Below, piece by piece: positions 49,739-59,608 of a stretch of DNA of 64,000 bases. The translations under genes and the position numbers were made by a program. Every line of letters starts with the position of its first letter. Positions within the stretch are counted from its first letter, which is position 1. Source of the stretch: Cellulomonas fimi (GTDB taxonomy: Bacteria; Actinomycetota; Actinomycetes; Actinomycetales; Cellulomonadaceae); the NCBI RefSeq assembly GCF_028527925.1, contig NZ_JAPESW010000017.1, positions 19,062-83,061 of the forward strand, written 5' to 3'. Under the pieces are notes generated by a model, which did not search any database, was not told the DNA's origin, and saw nothing but the letters and a program-made list of their open reading frames with translations.

Positions 49739-52477
49739 TCAGGCGCAGGGCGTCCCGTTGACGGTGAACGCCGTCGGGGCGGTGTTCGTCCCGCTGTACG
49801 AGCCGTTGAAGCCGATGCTCGTCGAGCCCCCGGCCGGCACGGTGCCGTTCCACGGCGCGTTGGTCACGGTCACGGCCGACCCCGTCTGGCTGTAGGTGGC
49901 GCTCCAGCCCTGCGTGACCTTCTGGTCGCCCGGGAAGGTGAACCCGAGCCGCCAGGACGTCCACGCCGACGACGAGGTGTTCGTGACGGTGATCGAGGCG
50001 GTGAAGCCGTTGCCCCACGAGTTCGCCGCGTAGGTGACCTTGCAGCCGCCGGGCGGCTGCGTGACCTCGGGGAGCGTCCGGAAGGTGACGCTCGGCGACA
50101 GCGCGGAGAGCTGCCCGGCGGTGTCCTTGGCCCGGACGGTCAGCACGTGATCCGTCGACGGCGTGAGGCCGGTGAGCGTCACCGACGGGGTGTTCGACGT
50201 CGCGACGACGGTGCCGTCCTGCGCGCGGAGGACGTCGTACCCGGTCACGCCCTTGTCGTCGGTCGAGGCCGTCCACGTGAGCGTCGCACCCGTCTGCGTG
50301 ATCGCCGACGCGACCGGGAGGCCCGGCGTGCTGGGCGGCAGGTCGGCCGTGGTGCCGGTGGTCCGCACGGTGACGGACGCCGAGTCGGACGACAGCCGGG
50401 CGTTGTTGCGGGCCCGGACGACGAACGTGTACGAGGTGCTGGGCGTCAGGCCTGTCACCGTCGCCGAGGCGGTCGTCGTCGACGCCACGATCTGCAGCGC
50501 GTCGCCCGCGACGCGGATCACGTCGTACCCGGCGATCCCGCTCTCGGGGTCGCTCGACGCGGTCCAGGTCAGGGTGACCGACGTGTCCGTGACGGCGCTC
50601 GCGGTCGGCGTGCCCGGGACGGCCGGCGGTGTCGTGTCGACGGCCGGCGCGGTCCCCGCGTGCTCGGCCGCCCAGCTCGCGAGCCAGGCCAGCGCCGAGT
50701 TCCAGTTGATCGCGACCTCGTTCACCGAGTACGCCTCGATGTGGTCGACGAAGCACTTCTGCGCCGCGCAGCCACCGAGGTGGGCGGCGGCGATCGGGTC
50801 CTGCAGCTCGCTGTTCGGGCCGCCCGAGAACGACCCCGGAGGTGCGATGGGCAGCGACGCGTCGGCCTGGTGCGCCCAGAACCTGTGGTGCACGTTCTGC
50901 ACGGCCCGCTCGCCGTAACCCGCGATGTACGACTGGTTCAGCGGGTTGCGGCCCTGGAAGTAGTCGAGCGTCGCGAAGACGCCCGTGCGGTACTTCGCCT
51001 GGCCGGTGAAGTCGTACGCGAGCGCGAGGGCGTTCGCGTTGTTCGCCACCTGGCCGTTCGAGCCCCAGTAGTAGACCGACCCGGCGTTGTTCGGCGCGGG
51101 GTAGGCCTGGGCGTTCTGGCGGGTGAGGGCGGCGTCGGCGAACGCGACGATCGCGGAGCGGGTCGCGGCGACGTCGGTGGCCGGCAGACCGTTGGGGACG
51201 AGCGCGAGCGTCGTGTCGCCGAGCCCGCCGGTCCAGCCCCAGTCGTACCCGCGCTGCGCGAAGCTGCGGCCCTTGTACAGCGACGAGCCGGTGACGTCGG
51301 CGCGGTACTGGTCGGAGCCGGTCGTCGCGTACAGCTCGGCGGCGGCCCAGTAGAACTCGTCGGTCACCGAGTCGTCGCTGTAGGCACCACCGCCCGTCCC
51401 GTCGGAGCTCGAGGCGAGCCGGTTCGGGTTCGCCTTCGCCGCCGCGTACGCGGTCTGCGCGGCCGAGAGGGCCTTCGCGGAGAACGTCGGGTCGAGCGTC
51501 TTCCACAGGCGCGACGCCTGCGCGGCGACGGCCGCCATGTTGAGCGTCGCCGCGGTGCTCACCGGCGACAGGAGCCGACGCTGGCTGTCCCGTGCCGGGA
51601 TCGTCGGGAGCGCGGTCCAGTTCTCGTCGTGGATCTTGTGGTGCACCATCCCGGCGTCGGTGCGCCCGACCGGCACCTGCATGCGGAGCAGGAACTCGAC
51701 CTCCCACCGTGCCTCGTCGAGCACGTCCGGGGCGCCGTTGGCGCGCTCGGGGATCGCCATCGTCCCGTCGGCCAGCGCCGTGGCGTCGGCGCCCGCGACG
51801 TGCAGCGTCCGCTCGTAGGCGTTCTGCAGCTGCCACGTCGCGATGCCGCCGTTGACGACGTACTTGCCCTGGTCACCGGCGTCGTACCAGCCGCCGCGCA
51901 CGTCGAGGCTGTACCCGCACGACTGCCGGCACGGCACGCTCGTGTCGCCCTGGTTCGGCGCGACGCCGAGGTGCCCGGCGGCCCGCGCGTAGGTGCCGCC
52001 GACGTACTGCGACTCGATCGCGATGCCGCTGCGCTGGTGGTAGAAGAACGCGAGCGCGTCGTAGCGGAGCTTCTTGACGGGATCCGCGGAGATGTCGAAG
52101 GGGAGACTGCTCGCGCCGGCGGCCGACAGGACGTAGCCGGAGCCCGGGGTGTCGAACGTCGAGAAGTCGATCAGGTGGGTCGAGTCGCCGGAGAGCGCGT
52201 CGGCGCCCCGCACGGTCGACTGGCCGGACGCGACCGTCGTGCCGGCCGCGTTCCGCAGCGTCCACGCGACGGGCGATGTCGACGTGCTGACCAGCGTCGC
52301 GACCTTGGCGACGCCCGGCACGTAGGCGACCTGGTTGACCTTGACCTGCGAGCCCGGGTCGGGGGCCGCGAACGCCGCCTGCGGGGCGACGACGCCGCAC
52401 ACGGCCAGGGCGGCGGCGACCGCGACGGCGGCGACGCGGGCCCGGCGTGGCCCTCGGTGGTGGGTGTTCCGTGACAT
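49739..52477 (-). CDS. GH9 endoglucanase with N-terminal Ig-like domain, two FnIII and CBM2
   Basis: 912 residues, ATG at 52477 with AAGGA upstream. Signal peptide 1-37. An Ig-like CelD_N domain (~42-125, [18 protein letters not shown]) marks the second GH9 structural subfamily. Catalytic domain ~130-615: [15 protein letters not shown] with D199 and D202, the [15 protein letters not shown] stretch, the HHRFWAHQ His loop and catalytic acid E587 in [13 protein letters not shown]. Two FnIII repeats (~620-800) and a Cys-flanked CBM2 (~808-912) follow. Likely cleaves beta-1,4-glucan outside the cell. It shares an upstream 16-mer with the CenB-like gene. Alternative activity on other beta-glucans cannot be excluded. 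Confidence 0.94.
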   Translation of the reverse strand: MSRNTHHRGPRRARVAAVAVAAALAVCGVVAPQAAFAAPDPGSQVKVNQVAYVPGVAKVATLVSTSTSPVAWTLRNAAGTTVASGQSTVRGADALSGDSTHLIDFSTFDTPGSGYVLSAAGASSLPFDISADPVKKLRYDALAFFYHQRSGIAIESQYVGGTYARAAGHLGVAPNQGDTSVPCRQSCGYSLDVRGGWYDAGDQGKYVVNGGIATWQLQNAYERTLHVAGADATALADGTMAIPERANGAPDVLDEARWEVEFLLRMQVPVGRTDAGMVHHKIHDENWTALPTIPARDSQRRLLSPVSTAATLNMAAVAAQASRLWKTLDPTFSAKALSAAQTAYAAAKANPNRLASSSDGTGGGAYSDDSVTDEFYWAAAELYATTGSDQYRADVTGSSLYKGRSFAQRGYDWGWTGGLGDTTLALVPNGLPATDVAATRSAIVAFADAALTRQNAQAYPAPNNAGSVYYWGSNGQVANNANALALAYDFTGQAKYRTGVFATLDYFQGRNPLNQSYIAGYGERAVQNVHHRFWAHQADASLPIAPPGSFSGGPNSELQDPIAAAHLGGCAAQKCFVDHIEAYSVNEVAINWNSALAWLASWAAEHAGTAPAVDTTPPAVPGTPTASAVTDTSVTLTWTASSDPESGIAGYDVIRVAGDALQIVASTTTASATVTGLTPSTSYTFVVRARNNARLSSDSASVTVRTTGTTADLPPSTPGLPVASAITQTGATLTWTASTDDKGVTGYDVLRAQDGTVVATSNTPSVTLTGLTPSTDHVLTVRAKDTAGQLSALSPSVTFRTLPEVTQPPGGCKVTYAANSWGNGFTASITVTNTSSSAWTSWRLGFTFPGDQKVTQGWSATYSQTGSAVTVTNAPWNGTVPAGGSTSIGFNGSYSGTNTAPTAFTVNGTPCA

Positions 52478-52594
52478 GGCGGTCCTTCGTTGGACGGACG
52501 ACGGGTGAGGGTGCCGTCACCACGAGGCCCGGCCGGCACGGTCGTCGGGGGAAGGCTCCGTCCACGCTAGGGCGCCCGCGCAGCAGGTCAGGGG

Positions 52595-52607
52595 CGCTCC
52601 GGGAGCG
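52595..52607. promoter_or_regulatory. Palindrome upstream of the second GH9 gene
   Basis: CGCTCC-G-GGAGCG, a perfect 13-base palindrome directly adjoining the shared 16-mer. The half-sites are those of the CebR/CelR cellulose-regulator operator (GGGAGC-GCTCCC) but in the opposite arrangement, so this is not a canonical site. Confidence 0.4.
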
Positions 52608-52623
52608 GAATCGATTAGGCCGT
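52608..52623. promoter_or_regulatory. Shared operator-like element upstream of the second GH9 gene
   Basis: GAATCGATTAGGCCGT on the + strand, about 131 bases before the gene start. Its reverse complement matches the element upstream of the CenB-like gene at 15 of 16 positions. The core AATCGATT is a perfect palindrome, an unusual run of A/T in this genome. Confidence 0.5.
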
Positions 52624-52774
52624 CACGGTCCCCGGTCCCCGGGGCACGGTCCCCGTGCGGGGGCGCGTCACGGATCCTCGTGGTGCCCACCACGATGTGC
52701 GGCACCGCCGCGGGGCGAAGGCTCGTGCCGACGGAGGCGACCAGCGCCTCGGCAGGCACACCGGGAGACGGATC

Positions 52775-53176
52775 ATGCCCAGCATCACCAACCCCAACCT
52801 GACCCTGAGCGAGTCCGAGGGCCAGGTCACGCTGCGCGTCGAGTACGACGCCACCTTCACGCCCATCGACCGGCACCTGGCGGCCATGGGGCTCAACTTC
52901 CACGCGCACACGACCGCGCACGGCTCCGACGGCGGGATCAAGGGACCGACGCTCACCGAGTTCCCCCGGCACCGGTTCGAGGTCACCGACGGAGAGAGGG
53001 ACCAGGTCTTCGAAGGCGTGGTCGAGCGCCACACCGTCGCCCGCTCGGTCCTCGGCGAGGACCCCGTCGGCGACGCCGACGAGATCATGGTCAACGTCCG
53101 CGTGCACAGCCCGCTGCCGCCGATCTTCACGGACGACGAGCTGTCCGACATCGAGGTCCTCACCTCGGCGGGATGA
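52775..53176 (+). CDS. Hypothetical protein paired with hydrolase
   Basis: 133 residues, ATG with GGGAG seven bases upstream. Unrecognised. Beta-rich, starting MPSITNPNLTLSESEGQVTLRVEYDATFTP and with VFEGVVERHTVARSVLGEDPVGDADEIMVNVRV, consistent with a small immunoglobulin- or jelly-roll-like fold. No signal peptide. It ends nine bases before the hydrolase gene, whose ribosome site GAGGAG overlaps the end, so the two form an operon. The role may be to accompany that enzyme. Confidence 0.7.
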   Translation: MPSITNPNLTLSESEGQVTLRVEYDATFTPIDRHLAAMGLNFHAHTTAHGSDGGIKGPTLTEFPRHRFEVTDGERDQVFEGVVERHTVARSVLGEDPVGDADEIMVNVRVHSPLPPIFTDDELSDIEVLTSAG

Positions 53177-53185
53177 GGAGTCGAC

Positions 53186-54070
53186 ATGTGCTGGCACAGA
53201 GAAGACAACGCACCACCGAGCTTCACCTGGACGCTGACCGCGACCAGCGTCAACGGGGCGACGGTGCGGCACCACGTCCCGGCGGGCGCGATCGGTCTGG
53301 TCGTGCTGTTCGACGGCGGAGGTGGCGGGAGCGTCTGGTTCCGGCTGATGGAGAACCGGCTCCAGGTCGAGGCGCTCGTCGACGCCGGCTACGCGGTCGC
53401 GGCGTTGGACAGCGCCGGCCCGAGCGGTGACTACGACATGACGGCGGACCCCGTGACGAACCAGGACCTCGTCAACGTGGACGCGCTGATCTCCCTCCTC
53501 GGGTTCGCCGGGTCGGACGTCTACTACCTCGGCTTCTCGTCGGGCGGCGCGTTCGCGAGCCTCGCGACCGTGTTCACGCCGGCCCGGGCGCTTGCGCTGT
53601 TCAACGTCCGGGGCGTCGCGAGCACGTTCTCGAGCACGGTCGTCCTGCCGCCCCCGACGCTGTGGGTCGTGGGCCGCAACGACCAGCGCATCCCGCCGAC
53701 CGACGCGGGGCTCGTCGCGAACTGGGCCGCGATCGCGGCGAGCGGCGTCGACTGGGCGTTCTACGTCAACGAGCCGGCCGGCCTGCTGCCCGAGGCCTTC
53801 GAGCGCATCAGCGACCCGACCTCGAGCGTGAGCCCCGCCGACTCCGCCGACGCGGTCGCGGACCTCCAGGCGGGCGCGCAGCTCGACGCGTGCTCGGTCC
53901 CGGTCGGGCCTGCGAGTGCGATCAACTGGGCCGTCGTGTCGCCCGGGCCGTCCTTCACGACGGACTTCCAGGCCGAGGCGCAGCGCCAGGTCAACGAGCT
54001 GTACGGGTCGCACGTCCTCACGAGCGACTTCCGGCAGCAGGTCGTCGACTTCTTCCTGGCCCACCCCTGA
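53186..54070 (+). CDS. Alpha/beta hydrolase
   Basis: 294 residues, ATG after GAGGAG. Alpha/beta-hydrolase layout: VVLFDGGGGGSVWF (oxyanion region), nucleophile Ser in GFSSGGAFA (about 112-120), acid Asp in VVGRNDQRIPP and base His likely in GSHVLTSDF near the C-terminus. No signal peptide. Substrate unknown; it resembles esterase or lipase-like proteins of actinobacteria. Convergent with the LuxR-type regulator two bases away. Confidence 0.75.
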   Translation: MCWHREDNAPPSFTWTLTATSVNGATVRHHVPAGAIGLVVLFDGGGGGSVWFRLMENRLQVEALVDAGYAVAALDSAGPSGDYDMTADPVTNQDLVNVDALISLLGFAGSDVYYLGFSSGGAFASLATVFTPARALALFNVRGVASTFSSTVVLPPPTLWVVGRNDQRIPPTDAGLVANWAAIAASGVDWAFYVNEPAGLLPEAFERISDPTSSVSPADSADAVADLQAGAQLDACSVPVGPASAINWAVVSPGPSFTTDFQAEAQRQVNELYGSHVLTSDFRQQVVDFFLAHP

Positions 54071-54072
54071 CG

Positions 54073-56934
54073 TCAGCGCGCGGCCGCACCGGCCGGTCCC
54101 GGCCGCGCCAGGTGCGGCTCGCCGAGGGCGTCGGGGAGCTCAGCGCGGCTGCGGACGCCGAGCTTCTGGAAGGCGTGCGTCAGGTGCGTCTCCACCGTGC
54201 GCCGGGTGACGTAGAGCTGGCCGGCGATGTCGCGGTTGCCGACCCCCTGGCTCGCGAGGGTCGCGACGCGGTGCTCCGCCGGGGTGAGCGAGCCTGGTCC
54301 GGTCGTCGCGGGTCGTCGCGGACGGGCGCCGCTGGCGTGCAGCTCGTCGCGGGCACGTCCGGCCAGCAGCGTCATCCCGTGCTGGTCGGCGAGGTCCCGA
54401 GCCGCGCGCAGCGGTGTCCGCGCGTCGGCCCGCCGGTTCGACCGCCGGAGCGCCGCCCCGAGGTCCACGAGGCAGCGGACGCGCTCGAGCCGCGCGGGCG
54501 ACGACGCGGCGAGGTCGGTCGCCTGCTCGAGCAGCGGCACGCGCGACGGGCCGTCGATCGTCGCGGCGAGGGTCCGCCTGCCGGTGGCGCGGGCGCCGGG
54601 TGTGCCGAGCAGGTCGGCCAGCCGGAGCTGCTCGCGGGCGATGACCTCGGCCCGACGCCGCTCACCGAGCGCGACGAGGGCCTCGACCTGCGTCACCCGC
54701 CACGCCGCGAGGACCGGGTGCTGCACCGTCAGCTCCTCGCACCGGACCCGGGCCTCCTCCGTGTCGGCGTAGGCCTCGTCGAAGCGCCCCTGCGCGAGCC
54801 GCAGGCGCGCGCGGCTCTGCAGCAGCAACGGCGAGCCCATGGCTCCCGGCGGTGGCGCCCCGCCGTGGCCCGTCTCCAGCAGCACGGTCTCGGCCTCGTC
54901 CAGGTGGCCGGCCTCGGTGAGGACGTCGACGAGCGTGTGCAGCGCCCACGTGAACGCCGCAGGCGGGGTGTTGCCGTGGATGACCTCGAACAGCAGACGG
55001 GCGTCGGGCTCGGCGTCGCGGATCCGCCCGGCGCGCACCAGGGCCATCGACCGCCGGAGACACCCCTGCGTGAGCGCGAGGAGCCAACCCCGCGGACGCG
55101 CCACGTCGATCAGGGCCGTCGACCAGGCGATGGAGGCGTCGAGCTCGTCGATGCCGACGAGGACGACGGCCGCGGCGGTGGGGAGCAGGGAGTCCATCTC
55201 GGTGCTGAACACGTCGCGGACCAGCGCGGGCGCGAGCAGCCGGCTCACCGTCGTCGCGGGGAGCCCGGCCCAGGTGGCGCCCATCGCCGCGTTCACCGCG
55301 GCCAGGCCCGGCAGCAACGGGTCCGACGGCGCGGCGCGGAGCCGTCGGACGGCCTCGGCGTGGGTGCCGGCCTGCATCGCGGCGTCCATGACCAGCTCGT
55401 GCTCCAGGCGCTCCCGCTCCTCGGCGGCGCCCGGGACGGCCCGGTCGGATGCGCTGCCCGCACCTGCGAGCCCTCGCCGCGCCAGGTCCATGGCCTCCTC
55501 GAACATCCCCGCGATCCCCAGCGCGCGAGCTCCGCGCAGGGCCACCGCGACCCGCAGGTGCGACGGGTCGGCGAGCGTGACCGCCGTGCGCAGCAGGGCC
55601 GGCGCGTCGGGCTGCCACCGCGCCGCCTGGGCGAGGCCGAGCTCGAGGTGCACCGCGGCGGAGGTCTCCCGACCCGCCGGGGGCTCGACGAGCGCGCGGC
55701 GCAGGTACGCCGCCGCGCTCTCCGGTGCGCCACGGGCGCCCGCACCCGCAGCCGCGGCCCGCAGCGTGCGCACCACCACGGCGTCGGCACCCGGGTCGGT
55801 GCGGAGCAGGTGCAGCGCCACCCCCTCGGGCTCGGCCCCCTCACCGGCCAGCAGGTCGGCGGCCTGCCGGTGCAGCCGTGCGCGCTCCCCGTGTCCCAGG
55901 TGTGCGGCGAGCGACGACGCGATCAGCGGGTGCGCCAGGGTGAGCTCGTGCTCGCCGTGCACGAGTCCGGCGGCGCGCATCGCGTCGGCCAGCGCGGCAG
56001 CCTGGGGCAGCGAGCACCCCGCGAGCACGGCGGCGTGCCGCACCGGCGCGTCCCGACCCAGCACCGCCAGCGCCCCGGCCAGCCGGTCGGCGCCGGCCGG
56101 CAGACGCGCGAGCTGCCGGACGACGCTCCGCGCCGCCTGGTCGGCCCCGACCTGGTCGAGCCGCGCCGCCGACGCCCGCGTCGGCGCGATGCCCTCGGAC
56201 TGCACCTGCGCGACCAGCACATGCAGCAGGAACGGGTTGCCGGCGCTCGCGGTGTGGCAGGCCTCGACGAACGCCTGCTCGGCCCCCGGCAGCGCGCCGG
56301 CGACGATGTCCTCCACGGCGGCGAGGCCCAGGGGACCGAGCCGCACGGTGGGATCGGGTGCCGCGGCCAGGAGCTCGGCCAGCAGGTCGGCCGACGGGGC
56401 GGGCTCCCCGGAGCGGACCGCGCACAGCACCCCGACCGGCACGTCGACGAGCCGGCGCGACAGCGTGGCGAGCCAGCGCAGGGACGACGCGTCCGCCCAG
56501 TGCGCGTCGTCGACCACGAGGAGCACCGGCTGGCGCTCGGCGAGGTTGCTGACGAGCCAGACCAGCCCGTGCACCGCGGCGTGCATCGCGTCGCCGCCGG
56601 GCGCCGGCTCGGGTGCGGCCAGCGCCAGCGCCGGACCGGCCAGTGCCGCCGCGCCGGTCGTCAGGTCCGCCCAGTCCCCGCGCCTGCGGACCGGCTCGAA
56701 GAGCTGGCGGGCGATGCCCCAGACGGCGTCGCACTCGAGCGGTCCGCCGCGCGCCGAGCACGTCACGAAGCCGTCCGCGGCAGCGGCCCGGGCGGCGGCC
56801 GCCAGCAGGCTCGACTTGCCGATCCCGGCCGGACCCTCGACGACGACCACCCGGCCCGCACCGGCCCGGATCGAGGTGAGGTGCCGGGTCAGCGTGGCCA
56901 GCTCGCGGTCGCGGTCGAGCAGCCCGGTGCTCAC
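54073..56934 (-). CDS. LuxR-family (LAL-type) ATP-binding transcriptional regulator
   Basis: 953 residues from GTG 56934 (GTG 56943, with GGAG four bases upstream, is also possible). MalT-like STAND regulator. N-terminal AAA/STAND ATPase: Walker A GPAGIGKSS (~29-37), Walker B VLLVVDDAHWAD (~130-141), and the arginine-rich sensor LSRRLVDVPVGVL. A long TPR-like helical middle (~250-800) senses ligand, and a C-terminal HTH_LuxR (~880-945): TPAEHRVATLASQGVGNRDIAGQLYVTRRTVETHLTHAFQKLGV. Inducer unknown. Divergent from the LRR gene, 212 bases between starts, so it may regulate it. The 3.5-kb reading of this frame extends through that gene's antisense and is not used. Confidence 0.92.
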   Translation of the reverse strand: MSTGLLDRDRELATLTRHLTSIRAGAGRVVVVEGPAGIGKSSLLAAAARAAAADGFVTCSARGGPLECDAVWGIARQLFEPVRRRGDWADLTTGAAALAGPALALAAPEPAPGGDAMHAAVHGLVWLVSNLAERQPVLLVVDDAHWADASSLRWLATLSRRLVDVPVGVLCAVRSGEPAPSADLLAELLAAAPDPTVRLGPLGLAAVEDIVAGALPGAEQAFVEACHTASAGNPFLLHVLVAQVQSEGIAPTRASAARLDQVGADQAARSVVRQLARLPAGADRLAGALAVLGRDAPVRHAAVLAGCSLPQAAALADAMRAAGLVHGEHELTLAHPLIASSLAAHLGHGERARLHRQAADLLAGEGAEPEGVALHLLRTDPGADAVVVRTLRAAAAGAGARGAPESAAAYLRRALVEPPAGRETSAAVHLELGLAQAARWQPDAPALLRTAVTLADPSHLRVAVALRGARALGIAGMFEEAMDLARRGLAGAGSASDRAVPGAAEERERLEHELVMDAAMQAGTHAEAVRRLRAAPSDPLLPGLAAVNAAMGATWAGLPATTVSRLLAPALVRDVFSTEMDSLLPTAAAVVLVGIDELDASIAWSTALIDVARPRGWLLALTQGCLRRSMALVRAGRIRDAEPDARLLFEVIHGNTPPAAFTWALHTLVDVLTEAGHLDEAETVLLETGHGGAPPPGAMGSPLLLQSRARLRLAQGRFDEAYADTEEARVRCEELTVQHPVLAAWRVTQVEALVALGERRRAEVIAREQLRLADLLGTPGARATGRRTLAATIDGPSRVPLLEQATDLAASSPARLERVRCLVDLGAALRRSNRRADARTPLRAARDLADQHGMTLLAGRARDELHASGARPRRPATTGPGSLTPAEHRVATLASQGVGNRDIAGQLYVTRRTVETHLTHAFQKLGVRSRAELPDALGEPHLARPGPAGAAAR

Positions 56935-57146
56935 GAACGTCACCGTACTCCGGCGTCGGACGCGGTCGACGATGCGGTTCGACGGGGACGGACGGCTCTG
57001 CGTGCACGCCGTCGCCGCGACGGCGGCGCTCCGCGCAGAGCCTTCACTACACCTCGACACCGACCCGGTCCGGGCGCCGTCGGCCGCTGGGTACGGTCGG
57101 CCCGGCACCGGATCCGGTGGCCGCCGGACGACCGACAGGAGACGGG

Positions 57147-58829
57147 ATGCCCGACGGGGCGCGCGTCGAGACCGTGCGGCGTGCCGGTGCAGGCGTCGCC
57201 GCGGTCGCGGGGGTCTGGACCGCCGCGACGCTGGTCGGCGGCGGGACGTGGGCGACGGTCGGGAACGGGTTCCGCGCGCTGCTCGGGGAGGGCGCACCGT
57301 CGGACGCCGTCGAGGCGCTGTGGGCTCTGCGTGGGGACGCGCTGCCGCTGCTGGTCCTCGTGCTCGGGCTCGTCCCCGCGGTCGCGCTCCTGCTGGACGG
57401 GGTGGCGCGACGGTCGCCCGCCGCTGGGCCGGACACCGCGAGCGTCGCGTCGCGGGTGGACGGGTCGTGGTCGGTCGCGCCCGGGGCGCGCCGCCCGACG
57501 TCGCGCGGCGCCGGTGTCGTCGTGGGTGTCGTGGCGGCCGGCGCGGTGGCGGTCGTCGCCGGGCTGCTCGTCGTCTCGGCCGACCCCGCCTCCGTGCGCC
57601 TGCCGTCCCGGCCGTGGATCTGGCTGCTCGTGTCGTCACCCCGCACGCTCGCGGGCGTGTGGCTCACGTGCGTGGGGGCCGGGCTGGGCGCGGCCGGTAT
57701 CGGCGTCCTGCTGCGGCGCCGGGGTCCCGTCGTCGGCGGTGCGCTGGCCGTGGCGGTCGGTGCGTCGGCGACCGCTCTCTCCGCCGCCGCGTGGACCGCG
57801 CGGACGGTCGTCTCGGTCGCGCGGTACCGCGGCGGGCCGTCGTCCCTCGCGGTGGTGCTGCAGGACGGGGTGGTCGCGGCTGGCCTGGTCGCCACCACGG
57901 CGGCGGTCGTCGCCGGATCGTGCGCCGTGGTCGCGTGGCGTCGCCTCGAGGGCGGGGAGCCGTCCGTCCGGACGGCGGCACCTGAGGAGCGCAGGGCGAT
58001 CGAGCGGCGGCGACGCCTGATCGCCCTCGGCGTGTCGGCCGTCGTGGTGGTCGTCGTCGGGACCGCGTCGAGCGTGCGGGTCGCGGAGCAGCGCGTCGTC
58101 GACGAGGTCGTGGCCGATCCCGTGCTCGCGGCGTGCCTCGAGCGGGCCCTCGGCGCGGGCCGGGGTGACGGGCTCGCGCCGCGCGGGTTCGACGACGTGT
58201 TCGCCGTCGACTGCCCGCGTCGCAGCGGAGGTGCGCAGATCCGGTCGCTGGACGGCGTCGAGCGGCTCACGTCGGTGCGGGAGGTCGACCTGACGGGCCA
58301 GGACGTGGCCGACCTGCGGCCGCTCGCGGCGCTGACCCGGCTCACGTCGTTGCGCCTGACGAACAACCCGCGCGTCGCGGACCTGACGCCGCTGGCGGGG
58401 CTGCCGCTCGACAACCTCGGCCTGTCGGGGACGGGGGTGCGCGACCTGGGTCCGCTCGCGGGGACGACCTCGTTGCGATTCGTCGGCTTGGGCGGCACGG
58501 GCGTGTCGGACCTGTCGCCGCTCGCCGGGTCCAGCGGCCTGATCGAGCTCGACGTCTCGGACGCGGCCGTCGTCGACCTGTCCCCCCTGGCGGGCGCGGC
58601 ACAGCTGACCAAGATCGACGCGCGCGACAACCAGGTCGTGAACCTCGCGCCGCTCGCCGGGATGCCGGCCCTCGACGAGCTGTGGATCGGCGGCAACCCG
58701 GTGGCCGATCTGCGGCCGCTCGTGGACGCGCCGGCCCTGCTCGGTGTCGACGTCGAGGGCCTGCCGGGGACGACGCCCGGGATCGAGGAGCTCCGGGCAC
58801 GCGGGGTCTACGTCGGCGGGCTGGCCTGA
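57147..58829 (+). CDS. Membrane protein with internalin-like leucine-rich repeats
   Basis: 560 residues, ATG at 57147 with AGGAG five bases upstream. The first ~270 residues hold about five to six membrane helices. Then an anchor-like region and a C-terminal LRR domain (~365-550) of about seven 20-22-residue repeats of the form LTxLxxLxLxxNxxxxDLxPLAxL: SVREVDLTGQDVADLRPLAALTRLTSLRLTNNPRVADLTPLAGL and so on. Bacterial LRRs usually bind proteins; which side of the membrane they face is not certain. The gene lies divergent from the LuxR-type regulator and may be its target. Confidence 0.75.
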   Translation: MPDGARVETVRRAGAGVAAVAGVWTAATLVGGGTWATVGNGFRALLGEGAPSDAVEALWALRGDALPLLVLVLGLVPAVALLLDGVARRSPAAGPDTASVASRVDGSWSVAPGARRPTSRGAGVVVGVVAAGAVAVVAGLLVVSADPASVRLPSRPWIWLLVSSPRTLAGVWLTCVGAGLGAAGIGVLLRRRGPVVGGALAVAVGASATALSAAAWTARTVVSVARYRGGPSSLAVVLQDGVVAAGLVATTAAVVAGSCAVVAWRRLEGGEPSVRTAAPEERRAIERRRRLIALGVSAVVVVVVGTASSVRVAEQRVVDEVVADPVLAACLERALGAGRGDGLAPRGFDDVFAVDCPRRSGGAQIRSLDGVERLTSVREVDLTGQDVADLRPLAALTRLTSLRLTNNPRVADLTPLAGLPLDNLGLSGTGVRDLGPLAGTTSLRFVGLGGTGVSDLSPLAGSSGLIELDVSDAAVVDLSPLAGAAQLTKIDARDNQVVNLAPLAGMPALDELWIGGNPVADLRPLVDAPALLGVDVEGLPGTTPGIEELRARGVYVGGLA

Positions 58830-58960
58830 GCCGACCGCGGGACGGGTCGTCGCGTCGGTCGGCCGGCGACGGACGGGTGCACGCTGCGGCGCGGTGGCCC
58901 GACCGCACGGCACGCCGCGTCCGGCAGGGGAACGGTGGTGAGGGCACGGCGTCGTGGTCA

Positions 58961-59008
58961 GCGCACGGCGTCCTCAGCGCACGGCGTCCTCAGCGCACGG
59001 CGTCCTCA
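58961..59008. repeat. 16-bp tandem repeat, three copies
   Basis: GCGCACGGCGTCCTCA repeats three times exactly (58961-58976, 58977-58992, 58993-59008), with partial copies at both ends (about 58942 and 59009-59023). The stop codon of the leftward VanZ gene lies inside the second copy, so the repeat encodes the AEDAVR-like tail of that protein. Copy number may change. Confidence 0.9.
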
Positions 59009-59529
59009 GCGCGCACGGCGTCGACCGGTTCCTGCGCGTCGTCGGTCCGCGGGCTGTGTCGTCGCGCGAGGACGAGCGCGACCGCGGCGAGTACGGCACC
59101 CAGCGCGGCGCCGATCGCGTTGGAGAGCCAGTCGTTCGTGTCGCACGAACGTCCGAGCACCGGCAGCAGCGCTTGCACCGCCTCGATGCACGCCGACGCG
59201 AGGACACCGCCCAGCAGCGCGAGCAGCGGCCGACGGGTCGCCACGGCCGCGAGCAGCACGGGCGGGACGAACAGCAGGACGTTGGCGAGGAGCTCGACCC
59301 GGCCGAACGTCGGGAGCGCCCAGCCGACCGCGCAGCGCTCGAACAGCTCGCGTTGGACGGGGACGAGCGTGAGCAGCACGACGGGGACGAGCGAGACGCC
59401 GAACAGCGCCCACGACACGCGCGGCGGGCGGCCGAGGAGCCACCACCCGAGCAGCGGGCCGGTCACGACCAGGACGGCGAGGACCGTCGGGCCGAACCAC
59501 GGGTGGGCGACGAGCAGGGTGGAGATCAC
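58990..59529 (-). CDS. VanZ family protein
   Basis: 179 residues, GTG at 59529. Four to five membrane helices: about 8-35, 40-58, 78-100, 108-122 and 140-155. VanZ signature: LVPVQRELFERCAVGWALPTFGRVELLANVLLFVPPVLL and SCDTNDWLSNAIGAALG, the conserved D-x-x-x-N region. Named after teicoplanin resistance in enterococci but widespread and of unknown function in actinobacteria. The C-terminal tail is encoded in a 16-bp tandem repeat. Confidence 0.88.
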   Translation of the reverse strand: MISTLLVAHPWFGPTVLAVLVVTGPLLGWWLLGRPPRVSWALFGVSLVPVVLLTLVPVQRELFERCAVGWALPTFGRVELLANVLLFVPPVLLAAVATRRPLLALLGGVLASACIEAVQALLPVLGRSCDTNDWLSNAIGAALGAVLAAVALVLARRHSPRTDDAQEPVDAVRAEDAVR

Positions 59530-59608
59530 GGGGACGGGCTCCGGGCTAGGGCGGGGAGTGGCGACGCAGCCGGTGGCGGCGGGTGTGGTCGGAGGTGCGG
59601 GCCGACGG

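Noticed and set aside
49592..52474. 960-residue reading frame on the + strand across the second cellulase
   Set aside because: Same reason: antisense of a gene with complete catalytic motifs.
53662..58020. 1452-residue reading frame on the + strand
   Set aside because: Covers the hydrolase end, the LuxR-type regulator antisense and the LRR gene start; no coherent domains and wrong codon-position composition.
58961..59023. CRISPR array
   Set aside because: The repeats are directly joined with no spacers.
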